Source: Clostridia bacterium (GTDB taxonomy: Bacteria; Bacillota; Clostridia; Christensenellales; Aristaeellaceae). Taken from it: DNA of 51,658 bases. The notes under the pieces were generated by a model. The model made no database searches, was not told where the DNA came from, and saw only the letters and a program-made list of their open reading frames with translations. The translations under genes and the position numbers were made by a program. The DNA lies in assembly GCA_017502305.1 (NCBI GenBank), contig JAFVVG010000004.1:1-51658 (forward strand), in the 5' to 3' direction. Of the stretch, positions 15,717 to 24,504 are shown piece by piece (the stretch's first letter is position 1; each line of letters opens with the position of its first letter).

Positions 15717-15745
15717 ATTATACCTTGAACAAGCCTATGTTGCAA
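15717..15745 (-). promoter_or_regulatory. Promoter of the peptide-phosphoesterase-IMPase operon
   Basis: Minus strand: -35 TTGCAA (15745-15740), 17-base spacer, -10 TATAAT (15722-15717). Confidence 0.75.
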
Positions 15746-15763
15746 GTGCGCGCAATGTTCCCC

Positions 15764-15792
15764 TTTACCCCAAAGGCCGGATGTGGTATGAT
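15764..15792 (+). promoter_or_regulatory. Promoter for uvrB
   Basis: -35 TTTACC at 15764-15769, 17-base spacer, -10 TATGAT at 15787-15792. Confidence 0.65.
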
Positions 15793-15797
15793 AGGAA

Positions 15798-15811
15798 GGA
15801 ACACTCGTTCG
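15798..15811 (+). promoter_or_regulatory. LexA (SOS) box upstream of uvrB
   Basis: ggaac-actc-gttcg matches the Gram-positive LexA consensus CGAAC-N4-GTTCG at nine of ten defined positions. It lies just downstream of the -10, where a bound repressor would block transcription. Confidence 0.75.
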
Positions 15812-15822
15812 TGGAGGTTCGT

Positions 15823-17844
15823 ATGAACAAATTTGTGTTGAAAGCCCCCTACCAGCCCAGCGGCGACCAGCCCCAGGCCATCGATGCCCTGGCCCGCGGC
15901 GTGCTGGAGGGCATGGATAAGCAGGTGCTGCTGGGCGTTACCGGCTCCGGCAAGACCTTCACCATGGCATCCGTCATCGAAAAGGTGCAGAAGCCTACCC
16001 TGGTCATCGCCCACAACAAAACTCTGGCGGCCCAGCTCTGCTCCGAGCTGAAGGCCTTCTTTCCCGACAGCCGTGTGGAGTATTTTGTTTCGTATTACGA
16101 TTATTACCAGCCCGAGGCCTACATCGCCTCCTCCGATACCTACATCGAAAAGGACGCCTCCATCAACGAGGAGATCGACCGCCTGCGCCACTCCGCCACC
16201 GCCGCTCTGCGGGAGCGGAAGGACGTGATCATCGTGGCCTCGGTGAGCTGCATCTACTCCATGGGCGACCCCAGTGAGTATGAGGGCCAGATGATTTCTC
16301 TGCGCCCCGGCATGGAGGTGAGCCGTGATAAGCTGCTGCGGGAATTGATCGACATCCAATATACCCGCAACGATATGGACTTCGTTCGCGGCACCTTCCG
16401 TGTGCGGGGCGACACAGTGGAGATCATCCCCGCCGGCGAACACGAACATGCTCTGCGCATCGAGTTTTTCGGCGACGAGATCGACCGAATCAGCGAGATC
16501 GAGGCCGTCAGCGGCCATGTGCTGGCCAAGCTGGAGCATGTGAGCATCTTCCCCGCCACCCACTACGCCACCGACCGCACCCACATGGAGGAGAACATCG
16601 CTGTCATCGAGCGCGATCTGCAGGAGCGCATCGCCCAGTTTGAGCACGACGGCAAGCTGCTGGAGGCCCAGCGCATCGCCCAGCGCACCAATTACGATAT
16701 CGAGATGATGCGGGAGATCGGCTACTGCCAGGGCATCGAGAATTACAGCCGTTATTTCGATGGCCGCCAGCCCGGCGACGCCCCCTACTCCCTGCTGGAC
16801 TACTTCCCCAAGGATTTCCTCTGTTTCATCGACGAAAGCCACGTCACCGTGCCGCAGATCCGCGCCATGTACAACGGTGACCGGGCCCGCAAGGACACCC
16901 TGGTGGAATACGGCTTCCGTCTGCCCTCCGCCTACGACAACCGCCCGCTGCTGTTCGCTGAGTTCGAGGAGCGCATCAAGCAGACCATCTTCGTTTCCGC
17001 CACCCCCGGCCCCTATGAAATGGAACGCACCCAGCAGGTGGTGGAGCAGATCATCCGTCCCACGGGCCTGTTGGACCCGCAGATCGTTTTGCGCAAGGCC
17101 ACCGGCCAGGTGGACGACCTGGTGGGGGAAATCCGCAAGGTGGTGGAGCGCAAGGAGCGCATCCTGGTCACTACCCTGACCAAGCGCATGGCGGAAAGCC
17201 TCACCGATTATCTCAAGGAGCTGGAGATCCGCGTGCGTTACCTGCACAGCGACATCCAGACCATCGAGCGCATGCAGCTCATCCGCGACCTGCGCCTGGG
17301 CGAATATGATGTGCTGGTGGGCATCAACCTGCTGCGAGAGGGCCTGGACCTGCCGGAGGTCTCCCTGGTGGCCATCCTGGACGCCGATAAAGAAGGCTTC
17401 CTTCGCAGCGAAACCTCCCTGGTGCAGACCATCGGCCGCGCCGCCCGCAATGTGGACGGCCGGGTTATCATGTATGCCGACACCATGACCGACAGCATGA
17501 TGCGCGCCATCACCGAAACCAACCGCCGCCGCGCCCTTCAGCAGGCGTACAACGAGGCCAACGGCATTACCCCGGAAAGCGTGCGCAACGCCATCCGCGA
17601 TGTGCTGGAAATCACCAAGGCTGCCGAAGCCGCCTCCCCCACCGCCCTCAGCGAGGACGAGCGTGCCGCCCTCATGCGGCAGATCGAGGATCAGATGCTC
17701 ACCGCCGCCAAGGACCTGGAATTCGAAAAGGCCGCCAAGCTCCGCGACCAGCTGCTGGCCCTCCGGGGCGAGGCACCCCAGAAGCCCGACGTGCAGCAGC
17801 GGCGTTCCCGTGCCCCGAGAACGCGAAAATCCACCAAAAAATAA
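15823..17844 (+). CDS. uvrB: Excinuclease ABC subunit B
   Basis: UvrB is the damage-verifying helicase-like subunit of nucleotide excision repair. The 673-residue protein has Walker A G-V-T-G-S-G-K-T at 38-45, the beta-hairpin segment [10 protein letters not shown] near 92, F-I-D-E-S-H (DEAD-like box) near 335, helicase motifs V-S-A-T-P-G and [12 protein letters not shown], and a C-terminal UVR motif ([10 protein letters not shown]) that binds UvrC. The length is normal. ATG 15823 follows gtggaggt; the longer frame runs into the promoter. uvrA and uvrC are not in the window. Confidence 0.98.
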   Translation: MNKFVLKAPYQPSGDQPQAIDALARGVLEGMDKQVLLGVTGSGKTFTMASVIEKVQKPTLVIAHNKTLAAQLCSELKAFFPDSRVEYFVSYYDYYQPEAYIASSDTYIEKDASINEEIDRLRHSATAALRERKDVIIVASVSCIYSMGDPSEYEGQMISLRPGMEVSRDKLLRELIDIQYTRNDMDFVRGTFRVRGDTVEIIPAGEHEHALRIEFFGDEIDRISEIEAVSGHVLAKLEHVSIFPATHYATDRTHMEENIAVIERDLQERIAQFEHDGKLLEAQRIAQRTNYDIEMMREIGYCQGIENYSRYFDGRQPGDAPYSLLDYFPKDFLCFIDESHVTVPQIRAMYNGDRARKDTLVEYGFRLPSAYDNRPLLFAEFEERIKQTIFVSATPGPYEMERTQQVVEQIIRPTGLLDPQIVLRKATGQVDDLVGEIRKVVERKERILVTTLTKRMAESLTDYLKELEIRVRYLHSDIQTIERMQLIRDLRLGEYDVLVGINLLREGLDLPEVSLVAILDADKEGFLRSETSLVQTIGRAARNVDGRVIMYADTMTDSMMRAITETNRRRALQQAYNEANGITPESVRNAIRDVLEITKAAEAASPTALSEDERAALMRQIEDQMLTAAKDLEFEKAAKLRDQLLALRGEAPQKPDVQQRRSRAPRTRKSTKK

Positions 17845-17916
17845 GGGTTCGCTGTTTGTGTCCTGTACTTCTCATCCCCGTTATGCTAGGCTGGAAGCGT
17901 AAAGGAGGTCATCCCC

Positions 17917-18429
17917 ATGGATATGCAGCGCATTGGCACCTTCCTTGCCCAGCTGCGCAAGGAGCAGGGTCTCACCCAGGAGCAGCTGGCCCAGGAGCTG
18001 GGCACATCCAACAAAACCATTTCCCGCTGGGAAACGGGCGCCTATCTCCCCCCAGTGGAAATGCTGCAGCTGCTCAGCGAAAGATACGGCCTGACCATCA
18101 ACGAGCTTTTGCAGGGCCAGCGAATCTCCCCCGAAAACCAGCTGGCCGCCGCCAACCAGACCATCGCCCAGGTGATCAGGGAGTCCCCCTTCCTGTTCAA
18201 GGAGCGGCAAGCCTACTGGCAGCGCAAGTGGACACGTGATCACCGGCTCGACATCATTCTGCTGATCATTGCTGCCCTGGCCGTGCAGGTACTTTCCATT
18301 GTGCTGGGCAAACCGGCCTGGGCCACCGTGGGGGCCATCCTCACCATGGCCGGCGTGATGTTCCTGAACAACCGCAAAGCCGAATACGTGGAGCACCACC
18401 TCTACGACGAAAACCTCCCGCAGGACTGA
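17917..18429 (+). CDS. XRE family regulator with two transmembrane helices
   Basis: The 170-residue protein has an N-terminal Cro/CI-type helix-turn-helix at about residues 6-60 (L-T-Q-E-Q-L-A-Q-E-L-G-T-S-N-K-T-I-S-R-W-E). A linker and two membrane helices follow at about residues 108-125 and 128-147. Membrane-bound XRE regulators of this kind are common in Firmicutes and may sense the envelope or partner membrane proteins. The target is unknown. The ribosome-binding site is aaaggaggt. It lies 72 bases after uvrB with only a weak promoter-like sequence between (TATGCT at 17882), so readthrough from uvrB is possible. Confidence 0.85.
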   Translation: MDMQRIGTFLAQLRKEQGLTQEQLAQELGTSNKTISRWETGAYLPPVEMLQLLSERYGLTINELLQGQRISPENQLAAANQTIAQVIRESPFLFKERQAYWQRKWTRDHRLDIILLIIAALAVQVLSIVLGKPAWATVGAILTMAGVMFLNNRKAEYVEHHLYDENLPQD

Positions 18430-18442
18430 CCCGCGGGAGGTT
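18412..18442. terminator. Hairpin terminator between XRE gene and metI
   Basis: 10-bp stem aacctcccgc / gcgggaggtt with an 11-base loop. The tail is better on the minus strand (ttttcg), so it may mainly close the met operon. Confidence 0.65.
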
Positions 18443-18499
18443 CGTTATTGTTCTGTGGGGTTTGAGAATACTTTTCCGTTGCAACCAGACGGTCACAGA

Positions 18500-19207
18500 T
18501 CAGTTCCTGAGGCGCTTATCGCACTTGATGGCCAGCTTGGTGCCAGCGGACTGAATCACCTGCACAATGATCACCAGCACAATCACCGAGGCATACAACA
18601 CCGCGTAGCGATAGCGGTTGTAACCATAGGTAATGGCGATCATGCCCAGACCGCCGCCGCCCACAGCACCGGACATGGCCGTATAGCCCATGATGGTGGT
18701 AATGGCCAGCGTAAAGTTGCTGATCAGCGACGGGACACTCTCCGGCAGCATAACCTTCAACAGGATTTGCATGGGTGTAGCGCCCATGGACTGGGCCGTT
18801 TCGATGATGTTGGGGTTCACCTCGCGCAGGCTGCCCTCCACAAGGCGCGCCACAAAGGGGAACGCCGCGATGGCCAGGGGCACAATGGAGGCCACTGTAC
18901 CCACGGAGGTGCCCACAATGGCGCGGGTCAGCGGAATGACCATTACCATCAGGATGATGAAGGGAACCGAGCGCAGCAAGTTGATGATCACATTGATGAT
19001 TTTCATCAGCATGGGCGGCAGGGGACGCACGCCCTTGGGATCACCGGCCACCAGCAGCATGCCCAGGGGCAAGCCGATGATGATGGCGAACAGCGTGGCC
19101 AGGATCGTGGCATAAAGCGTTTCCCACGTGGCAAAGAGGAATTTTGTCTTGATGACTTCGAGGGCTTCCTGCAGTTTTTCAGGCGTAAAAGCGTTGGAAA
19201 AATTCAT
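18500..19207 (-). CDS. metI: Methionine ABC transporter permease
   Basis: MetI is the membrane channel of the D/L-methionine importer. The 235-residue product has about five to six helices and the ABC permease EAA-type loop at A-R-L-V-E-G-S-L-R-E-V-N-P-N-I-I-E-T-A-Q-S-M-G-A near residue 130, which contacts MetN. Length and order are typical. Its ATG overlaps the metN stop codon (ATGA). It is the last gene of metQ-metN-metI. Confidence 0.93.
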   Translation of the reverse strand: MNFSNAFTPEKLQEALEVIKTKFLFATWETLYATILATLFAIIIGLPLGMLLVAGDPKGVRPLPPMLMKIINVIINLLRSVPFIILMVMVIPLTRAIVGTSVGTVASIVPLAIAAFPFVARLVEGSLREVNPNIIETAQSMGATPMQILLKVMLPESVPSLISNFTLAITTIMGYTAMSGAVGGGGLGMIAITYGYNRYRYAVLYASVIVLVIIVQVIQSAGTKLAIKCDKRLRN

Positions 19208-20235
19208 GCCCTCACCTCCTTGTTCTCACCATAGTCCACTTCCACGGAAACCGTAACGTCCGGCGTAGCCCGCAGGAAGTTCACCGCCTTGGCCAGCTCG
19301 TCCGGGCCGCCGGGAATCTCCAGCAGAATGTAGCCATAGGCTCGCTCTCCCACCGATCGGGTGGAGGCGCCCAGAATGCTGGCCGCCACGCCCACCTCCA
19401 TGGCCATACGGGCAATGAGGGGCGTCTTGGCGGCGGGGCCGCCATTGAAGATGATGCGCACACGCTGACCATGCTCGTCAGAGATGGCGGCGCTGTCAGC
19501 CATTTCGGGGTAAACCAGGTTGCGGGTAGCCTCGGCCTTGGGGTTGGCGAACACCTGGGCCACCTCGCCCTCTTCCACCACCTCGCCATGCTCCAGGATA
19601 GCCACACGGTTGCAGATCTCCTGCACCACGCTCATCTGGTGGGTGATGACAATCACCGTGATGCCCATCTTCTTGTTGATGTCACGGATCAGGTCCAGGA
19701 TCTGGTGGGTGGTTTTGGGGTCCAGGGCGCTGGTGGCTTCGTCACACAGGAGCACCTGGGGATTGGTGGCCAGGGCGCGGGCAATAGCCACACGCTGCTG
19801 CTGGCCGCCGGAAAGCTGGGCGGGATAGGCATTGGCCTTGTCCGGCAGGCCCACGATCTCCAGCAGCTCACGGCCGCGCTTCTCCGCCTCCGCCTTGGGC
19901 ACACCGGAAAGACGCAGCGGCAGGATGACGTTCTTCAGGCAGGTACGCTGCATCAGCAGGTTAAATCCCTGGAAGATCATCGTCACCGTATGGCGAACGT
20001 CACGCAGCTCCTTCTTGTTCAGGCTGCCCAGGTCGCGGCCATCCAGCAGGATATTGCCCTCGGTGGGGCGCTCCAGCATGTTGATGCAGCGCACCAGCGT
20101 GCTCTTGCCGGCGCCGCTCATACCGATGATGCCATAAATATCGCCGTTGTTGATGGTCAGATTCACGTTTTTCAGCGCGTCCACCGGGCCGTCAGAGGTG
20201 ACGAAGCTCTTGGACAGGTTGCGGATCTCAATCAT
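19204..20235 (-). CDS. metN: Methionine ABC transporter ATP-binding protein
   Basis: MetN hydrolyses ATP to drive methionine import. The 343-residue protein has Walker [10 protein letters not shown] at 38-46, the Q-loop F-Q-G-F-N-L-L, the signature L-S-G-G-Q-Q-Q-R-V, Walker [11 protein letters not shown] and the H-loop V-I-T-H. The C-terminal 75 residues form the NIL regulatory domain ([17 protein letters not shown]), which binds methionine and inhibits transport in known homologues. I place the start at 20235 (M-I-E-I-R-N) because acggagg precedes it; the frame extends 24 codons further. Confidence 0.95.
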   Translation of the reverse strand: MIEIRNLSKSFVTSDGPVDALKNVNLTINNGDIYGIIGMSGAGKSTLVRCINMLERPTEGNILLDGRDLGSLNKKELRDVRHTVTMIFQGFNLLMQRTCLKNVILPLRLSGVPKAEAEKRGRELLEIVGLPDKANAYPAQLSGGQQQRVAIARALATNPQVLLCDEATSALDPKTTHQILDLIRDINKKMGITVIVITHQMSVVQEICNRVAILEHGEVVEEGEVAQVFANPKAEATRNLVYPEMADSAAISDEHGQRVRIIFNGGPAAKTPLIARMAMEVGVAASILGASTRSVGERAYGYILLEIPGGPDELAKAVNFLRATPDVTVSVEVDYGENKEVRA

Positions 20236-20310
20236 GGGGCGCTCCTCCGTACAGGCAAACGCACACCGGCCATCCACAAACGGACAGCCGGTGTGCGGCA
20301 TTGGCAAATC

Positions 20311-21180
20311 TTACTTCACGGTCAGGGCAGTCAGGTCAGCCTGCTTGCCGCCGTACAGGCCCATGGGCTCCACGTGGATGGGGGCAACCACCACGATGCT
20401 GGTGCCGTTCTCGGCGTTGAAGTTCTCCTGGTAGGGAATGTGAGCGAAGTAGTTGGCGAACACCTCACCGGATTCCACCACCATGTTGGGCTGGACATAA
20501 TCAGAGAATTCAATGATTTCCAGCTTGATGTTCTTCTCGGCCAGGATCTCGGCAGCCACGGCCAGGATCTGGGCATGGGGGGTGGGAGAAGCAGCCACAG
20601 AAATGGTCTTGCCATCCAGGGCAGCGTAATCAACGGTAGCATCGAAGCCGTCGGTGGGGTTTTCCACAACGGACACGGCAGCGCCGGCGTAGGTGGCGGT
20701 GATGTAGTCAGCAACCTTCTGGCTGTACAGGGCGGCAGCCAGAGCCTTGGCCTCGGCAGATTCCTCGTTGCCCTTCTTCACGCACAGCACGTTGGCATAG
20801 GGGGAATCGGCGCTTTCGATCAGCAGGGAGTTCTCCACGGGGTTCAGGCCAGCGTCCAGGGCGAAGTTGTTGTTGATGATGGCATAGTCCACGTCCTTGC
20901 GAACGTTGGGCACCATGGCGGCTTCAACTTCCTGGAATTCGATGTTCAGGGGATTGCCGGTCACAGCGTCCTTGGTGGCGGTAACGCCGGCAGCGGGATC
21001 CAGGGTGATGATGCCGTTGGCCTGCAGCAGCAGCAGGGCGCGGCCCTCATTGGTGGGGTCGTTGGGCACAGCAATGGTGATGGTCTTCTGGGCGGGCTTC
21101 AGCGCCACAGTGCAAACGACGGCCACGATGGCCAGAACAGCAACAATCGCGGCAATGATGATCCAAGTCTTTTTCTTCAT
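20311..21180 (-). CDS. metQ: MetQ-type methionine-binding protein, apparently circularly permuted
   Basis: The 289-residue substrate-binding protein contains both lobes of MetQ/NlpA, but in reversed order. After a membrane segment (residues 5-25), residues 32-170 match the family's C-terminal part: I-A-V-P-N-D-P-T-N-E-G-R-A-L-L-L-L-Q, A-L-D-A-G-L-N-P, E-S-A-D-S-P-Y-A-N-V. A linker of about 20 residues follows. Residues 191-285 then match the family's N-terminal part: A-S-P-T-P-H-A-Q-I-L, F-S-D-Y-V-Q-P-N, A-N-Y-F-A-H-I-P-Y, V-E-P-M-G-L-Y. In ordinary MetQ, P-M-G-L-Y comes before I-P-N-D-P-T-N. There is no good lipobox (A-V-V-C), so it may be held by an uncleaved helix. It heads metQ-metN-metI. 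Confidence 0.88.
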   Translation of the reverse strand: MKKKTWIIIAAIVAVLAIVAVVCTVALKPAQKTITIAVPNDPTNEGRALLLLQANGIITLDPAAGVTATKDAVTGNPLNIEFQEVEAAMVPNVRKDVDYAIINNNFALDAGLNPVENSLLIESADSPYANVLCVKKGNEESAEAKALAAALYSQKVADYITATYAGAAVSVVENPTDGFDATVDYAALDGKTISVAASPTPHAQILAVAAEILAEKNIKLEIIEFSDYVQPNMVVESGEVFANYFAHIPYQENFNAENGTSIVVVAPIHVEPMGLYGGKQADLTALTVK

Positions 21181-21244
21181 GGTAACCTCTCCTTTGTAAA
21201 TATGTTTAGATTCCTATGAGCCATTTCAGAACACCGCATGGCAG

Positions 21245-21301
21245 TCACATTCGCATGCTGCAGCGGTTTGTCCTAATCCTGAGTCTGACCATTGTTTCCA
21301 T
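21245..21301 (-). CDS. Possible second leader peptide upstream of metQ, 18 residues
   Basis: Behind a strong ribosome-binding site (gaaaggagcg) lies M-E-T-M-V-R-L-R-I-R-T-N-R-C-S-M-R-M, then TGA. Four of 18 codons are Met, and C-S-M near the end echoes the main leader. It lies between the attenuator terminator and metQ. It could be a second regulatory ORF or chance; no second terminator follows it. Confidence 0.4.
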   Translation of the reverse strand: METMVRLRIRTNRCSMRM

Positions 21302-21337
21302 GGCAGACGCTCCTTTCACCATCAGGTTTCCCGGCCG

Positions 21338-21376
21338 ATAAAAAAGAAGGGAGCCTCCGATGAAGCTCCCCTTCTC
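21338..21376 (-). terminator. Attenuator terminator in the metQNI leader
   Basis: Minus-strand hairpin agaaggggagc / gctcccttct (10 pairs, one bulged G) ends in tttttt. It lies about 37 bases after the Met-rich leader ORF and about 160 bases before metQ. It is an intrinsic terminator inside an operon leader. An alternative pairing is possible between 21419-21430 (end of the leader ORF) and 21358-21369 (terminator loop and left arm). Confidence 0.8.
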
Positions 21377-21412
21377 ATCCGGACGCCAGCGCTTGTTCAG
21401 CGGTGTGTCCGT

Positions 21413-21502
21413 TTATCTGAAAGCCCATCGAAGATTGACGCGCGAAGCCATGCACATGCTGCACATGCGCATCATCATGGACATCATCGCGGTGTTCTTC
21501 AT
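21413..21502 (-). CDS. Methionine/cysteine-rich leader peptide of metQNI, 29 residues
   Basis: The ORF reads M-K-N-T-A-M-M-S-M-M-M-R-M-C-S-M-C-M, then 11 more residues and TAA. Nine of the first 18 codons are Met and two are Cys. It has an aaggag site at good spacing, and a promoter with consensus -35 ends 33 bases upstream. A terminator follows (21338-21376), then metQ. This is the layout of a ribosome-mediated attenuator: slow translation of Met codons would leave the ORF's 3' end free to pair with the terminator arm. I see no SAM riboswitch or T-box here. The attenuation mechanism is inference. Confidence 0.78.
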   Translation of the reverse strand: MKNTAMMSMMMRMCSMCMASRVNLRWAFR

Positions 21503-21534
21503 GGTGCTTTCTCCTTCCCTGTGATGATGCGGTT

Positions 21535-21564
21535 ATGATACCACATTCCCGGCGCGCCTGTCAA
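21535..21564 (-). promoter_or_regulatory. Promoter of the metQNI leader transcript
   Basis: Minus strand: consensus -35 TTGACA (21564-21559), 18-base spacer, -10 TATCAT (21540-21535). The leader ORF starts 33 bases downstream. Confidence 0.75.
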
Positions 21565-21650
21565 CCGATTTGCTTGTTTTCCGATTGTATTTCCATATCA
21601 TTTGCAAAACGCGCGAAAGTACATATTTTTGTAAAACATTCGCAAAAACC

Positions 21651-21679
21651 TTGAAATATTTCGTCTTTTCTACTATAAT
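21651..21679 (+). promoter_or_regulatory. Promoter for the L,D-transpeptidase gene
   Basis: -35 TTGAAA at 21651-21656, 17-base spacer, -10 TATAAT at 21674-21679, in an AT-rich stretch. Confidence 0.85.
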
Positions 21680-21727
21680 AAAATAGTATAGATATAAAAT
21701 GGCGGTCTGTCCGCCGGGGTGATAAAG

Positions 21728-23446
21728 ATGAAACGCTTTCTGTGTTGTATTGCTCTGCTGCTGGCTCTTCCCTGCCTTGCCGCGGCCGAGGGAGATATGG
21801 TACTCATGGATGAAAACGGCAACGTGGTCATCGAAGCCGTTGAAAGCCGGGTGCTGGCCTTGGGCGACCAGGGCGATGACGTGGGCGAGCTGCAGCAGCG
21901 CCTGGCTGAACTGTACTATTATTCCGGTGCCATCGACCGAACCTTTGGCGAAGGCACCCAGAAGGCTGTGAAGGAATTTCAGGAGGATTTCGGCCTGAAC
22001 GTCACCGGAGAGGCCGACGCCCAAACGCAGGCCCTGCTCTTCTCCACCCTGTACCGCCCCCTGCAGTACGGCTCCACCGGCGATGACGTGAAGCGCCTGC
22101 AGACTCGTCTCGCCGAATTGGGTTACTACACCGGCAAAATCTCCGGCAACTACCTGGAGGCCACCCGCAGCGCTGTGGAGCGCTTCCAGGAAAAGCTGGG
22201 CGAAGCCTCCACCGGCATTGCGGATATGGACGTGCAGGCCCTGCTTTACAGCGGCGACGCCATCTCCGCCCACGCAAAAACCGAGGTTACCGCCACCCCC
22301 GCCCCTGACCTGGACAGCATGAGCTTCCTGGTCATCGAGGACGAAAGCCTCATTACCCCCACCCCGGCCCCCGCGGTGCCCTTCACCAAGAAGCTGGCCC
22401 GCAATTCCACCGGTAAAACGGTGAAGCAGCTGCAGCAGCGCCTCACCGACCTGGGGTATTACGAAGGCCCCGTTTCCGGCAACCTGCTGGGCCACACGGT
22501 AAACGCCATCAAAGCCTTCCAGAAGCAGAACGGCCTGAAGGCCGACGGCGTGGTGGGCGAGGAAACCTGGAACATGATCTTCAACACCGCCGATATCATC
22601 ATGCCCGATGAAACGCCCCGGCCCACGCCTACCCCCTCGCCGGTGCCCTTTGCCATCACCGTGGACGTAACCAACCAGGTCACCACCGTGTACGGACGGG
22701 ACGAAAACGGCAATTACACCGTGGTCATCCGGCAGATGCTCTGCTCCACCGGCACCAAGGCCGCCCCCAGCGACGTGGGCGACTGGGTGCTCTCCGGCCG
22801 CACGGCCCGCTGGTGCTATTTCCCCAAATGGGGCGGTCATGCCCAGTACTGGACGAAGATCAACGGCTCCATCGCCTTCCACTCCGTAATCTACAATACC
22901 GTGAACACCATGGATCTCTCCGTGAAGAGCTACAAGAACCTGGGCAAGCGCGCCTCCCACGGCTGCATCCGCCTCACCGTGGCCGACGCCCGGTGGATTT
23001 ATGAGAACGCCGGCAAGGGCACAGTGGTCACTATTACCGAGAAGCTGCCCAAGGATCCGGAGCTGGTGGCTTCCCTGAAGCTGCCGCCGCTGAACTACGG
23101 CAACATGCTGCCCAAGTCCACCCCCGAACCCACCGCCGAGCCGGTGTACATTTCCGGCGGCCAGCCGCCCCTGCCCCTGACCCGGCTGAAGAAGGGCGAC
23201 TCCTCCGAGGCCGTTTACTGGATGCAGAAGAAGCTCACCGAGCTGGGCTACTACAAGGGCAAGTGCTCCGGTACCTATCTGGCCGGCACCGCCGCCGCCG
23301 TGAAGGCTTATCAGAAGGACAACAAGCTTTCCGTCAACAGCGAGGTGGCCTCCGTGGAGATGCTGGAGAAGCTCTACGCCCAGGAACTGGCCACCCCCAC
23401 CCCCATCCCCACTGCCACACCCATCCCGGAGGCGCAGGGCACCTGA
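21728..23446 (+). CDS. Secreted L,D-transpeptidase with four peptidoglycan-binding modules
   Basis: The 572-residue exported enzyme probably makes 3-3 peptidoglycan cross-links or attaches proteins to the wall. After a signal peptide (M-K-R-F-L-C-C-I-A-L-L-L-A-L-P, cleavage near A-A-A|E) come PG-binding repeats at about 40-105, 112-172 and 222-285 (pattern L-Q-x-R-L-x-x-L-G-Y-Y). A YkuD domain at about 300-440 holds the catalytic S-H411-G-C413-I-R-L-T. A fourth repeat lies at about 475-540. Pro/Thr-rich linkers (P-T-P-T-P-S-P) join the modules. I start at ATG 21728, preceded by ggggtg; GTG 21719 is the alternative. The next gene begins 20 bases later. Confidence 0.92.
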   Translation: MKRFLCCIALLLALPCLAAAEGDMVLMDENGNVVIEAVESRVLALGDQGDDVGELQQRLAELYYYSGAIDRTFGEGTQKAVKEFQEDFGLNVTGEADAQTQALLFSTLYRPLQYGSTGDDVKRLQTRLAELGYYTGKISGNYLEATRSAVERFQEKLGEASTGIADMDVQALLYSGDAISAHAKTEVTATPAPDLDSMSFLVIEDESLITPTPAPAVPFTKKLARNSTGKTVKQLQQRLTDLGYYEGPVSGNLLGHTVNAIKAFQKQNGLKADGVVGEETWNMIFNTADIIMPDETPRPTPTPSPVPFAITVDVTNQVTTVYGRDENGNYTVVIRQMLCSTGTKAAPSDVGDWVLSGRTARWCYFPKWGGHAQYWTKINGSIAFHSVIYNTVNTMDLSVKSYKNLGKRASHGCIRLTVADARWIYENAGKGTVVTITEKLPKDPELVASLKLPPLNYGNMLPKSTPEPTAEPVYISGGQPPLPLTRLKKGDSSEAVYWMQKKLTELGYYKGKCSGTYLAGTAAAVKAYQKDNKLSVNSEVASVEMLEKLYAQELATPTPIPTATPIPEAQGT

Positions 23447-23466
23447 TTGCCAAAGGAGCATCCCGC

Positions 23467-24449
23467 ATGAAAGCAAAAAATACCGCCACGGCTTTCGCTC
23501 TGTTGGCCGCAGCCCTGTATGCCGTCAACGTTCCCTTCAGCAAAATGCTGCTCCAGCATGTGCAGCCCACCATGATGGCCGCGCTGCTGTACCTGGGTGC
23601 CGGTCTTGGGATGTTCCTGTACGGCACGGTGACCCACGAGCGCAGCAAGTCGAACCCCTCACCCGCCGCGAGCTGCCCTACACCATCGGGATGATCGTGC
23701 TGGACATCGCCGCGCCCATTCTTCTGATGATGGGTCTGGAGCGTACCAGTTCCGCAAACGCTTCGCTGCTGAACAACTTCGAAATCGTGGCCACCTCCCT
23801 GATCGCCTTCCTGGCCTTCAAGGAAGTTCTTTCCCGCCGCTTGGCACTAGCCGTCGCGCTGGTCACGCTGACAAGCGTGATTCTTGGTTTTGAGGGGCGC
23901 AGCAGCTTCCAGTTCAACACAGGTTCCCTTTTCGTGCTGGGCGCCGCCTGCTGCTGGGGTCTGGAAAACAACTGTACCCGTATGCTCAGTGAAAAATCTT
24001 CTGTGCAAATCACAACCATCAAGGGAATTTTCTCCGGTCTGGGCAGCCTGATCGTCGCGCTTTTGCTGGGTGAAGGCCTTCCTGCCCCTGTATGGATCGC
24101 CGCTGTTCTGCTGCTGGGCTTTGTAGCCTACGGCCTGAGCATCAATTTTTACATCAAAGCGCAGAAGGATCTGGGCGCAGCCAAGACCAGCGCATATTAC
24201 TCCATTGCCCCCTTCCTGGGCGTTGTCTTCGGCATGGTCTTTCTGGGCGAGCGTCCCGCGGCGCAGTTCTACATTGGCCTTGCCGTAATGATCCTGGCCA
24301 CCGTGCTGATCGTACGTGATACCATTACCCTGCAGCACACCCATGAGCACATTCACACCCATTGCCACGAGTACGCTCACGGCGCCCTCATCCACACCCA
24401 CGGCAATCTCGCCGATCACGAACACCAGCACAGCGCAGCCCTGGTCTGA
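23467..24449 (+). pseudogene. DMT/EamA family transporter, frameshifted, with His-rich tail
   Basis: Two overlapping frames together make one ten-helix drug/metabolite transporter. The first (from ATG 23467, behind aaaggagc) covers helices 1-2 and ends at 23694 after a run of unrelated residues. The second carries the rest to 24449. Joining them at about 23650-23660 (context tcgaacccc), by adding one base, restores ...P-L-T-R-R-E-L-P-Y-T-I-G-M-I-V-L-D. The C-terminus has 12 histidines in about 35 residues (H-T-H-E-H-I-H-T-H-C-H), a likely metal-binding tail seen in some DMT exporters. It is either a recent frameshift mutation or a sequencing error in a C-run. Confidence 0.75.
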
Positions 24450-24462
24450 TACATCAAGCAAA

Positions 24463-24504
24463 GAAGCACCGCCCGCGATATTCCGCAGGCGGTGCTTCCT
24501 TTAT
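24463..24504. terminator. Terminator between convergent genes
   Basis: 11-bp stem gaagcaccgcc / ggcggtgcttc with a 14-base loop; tails ctttatt (plus) and tttgctt (minus) are only moderate. Confidence 0.7.

Noticed and set aside
21181..21540. SAM riboswitch or methionine T-box upstream of metQ
   Set aside because: I looked for the conserved T-box sequence (TGGNACCGCG-type) and for SAM-I junction motifs on the minus strand and saw neither; a covariance search would be decisive.
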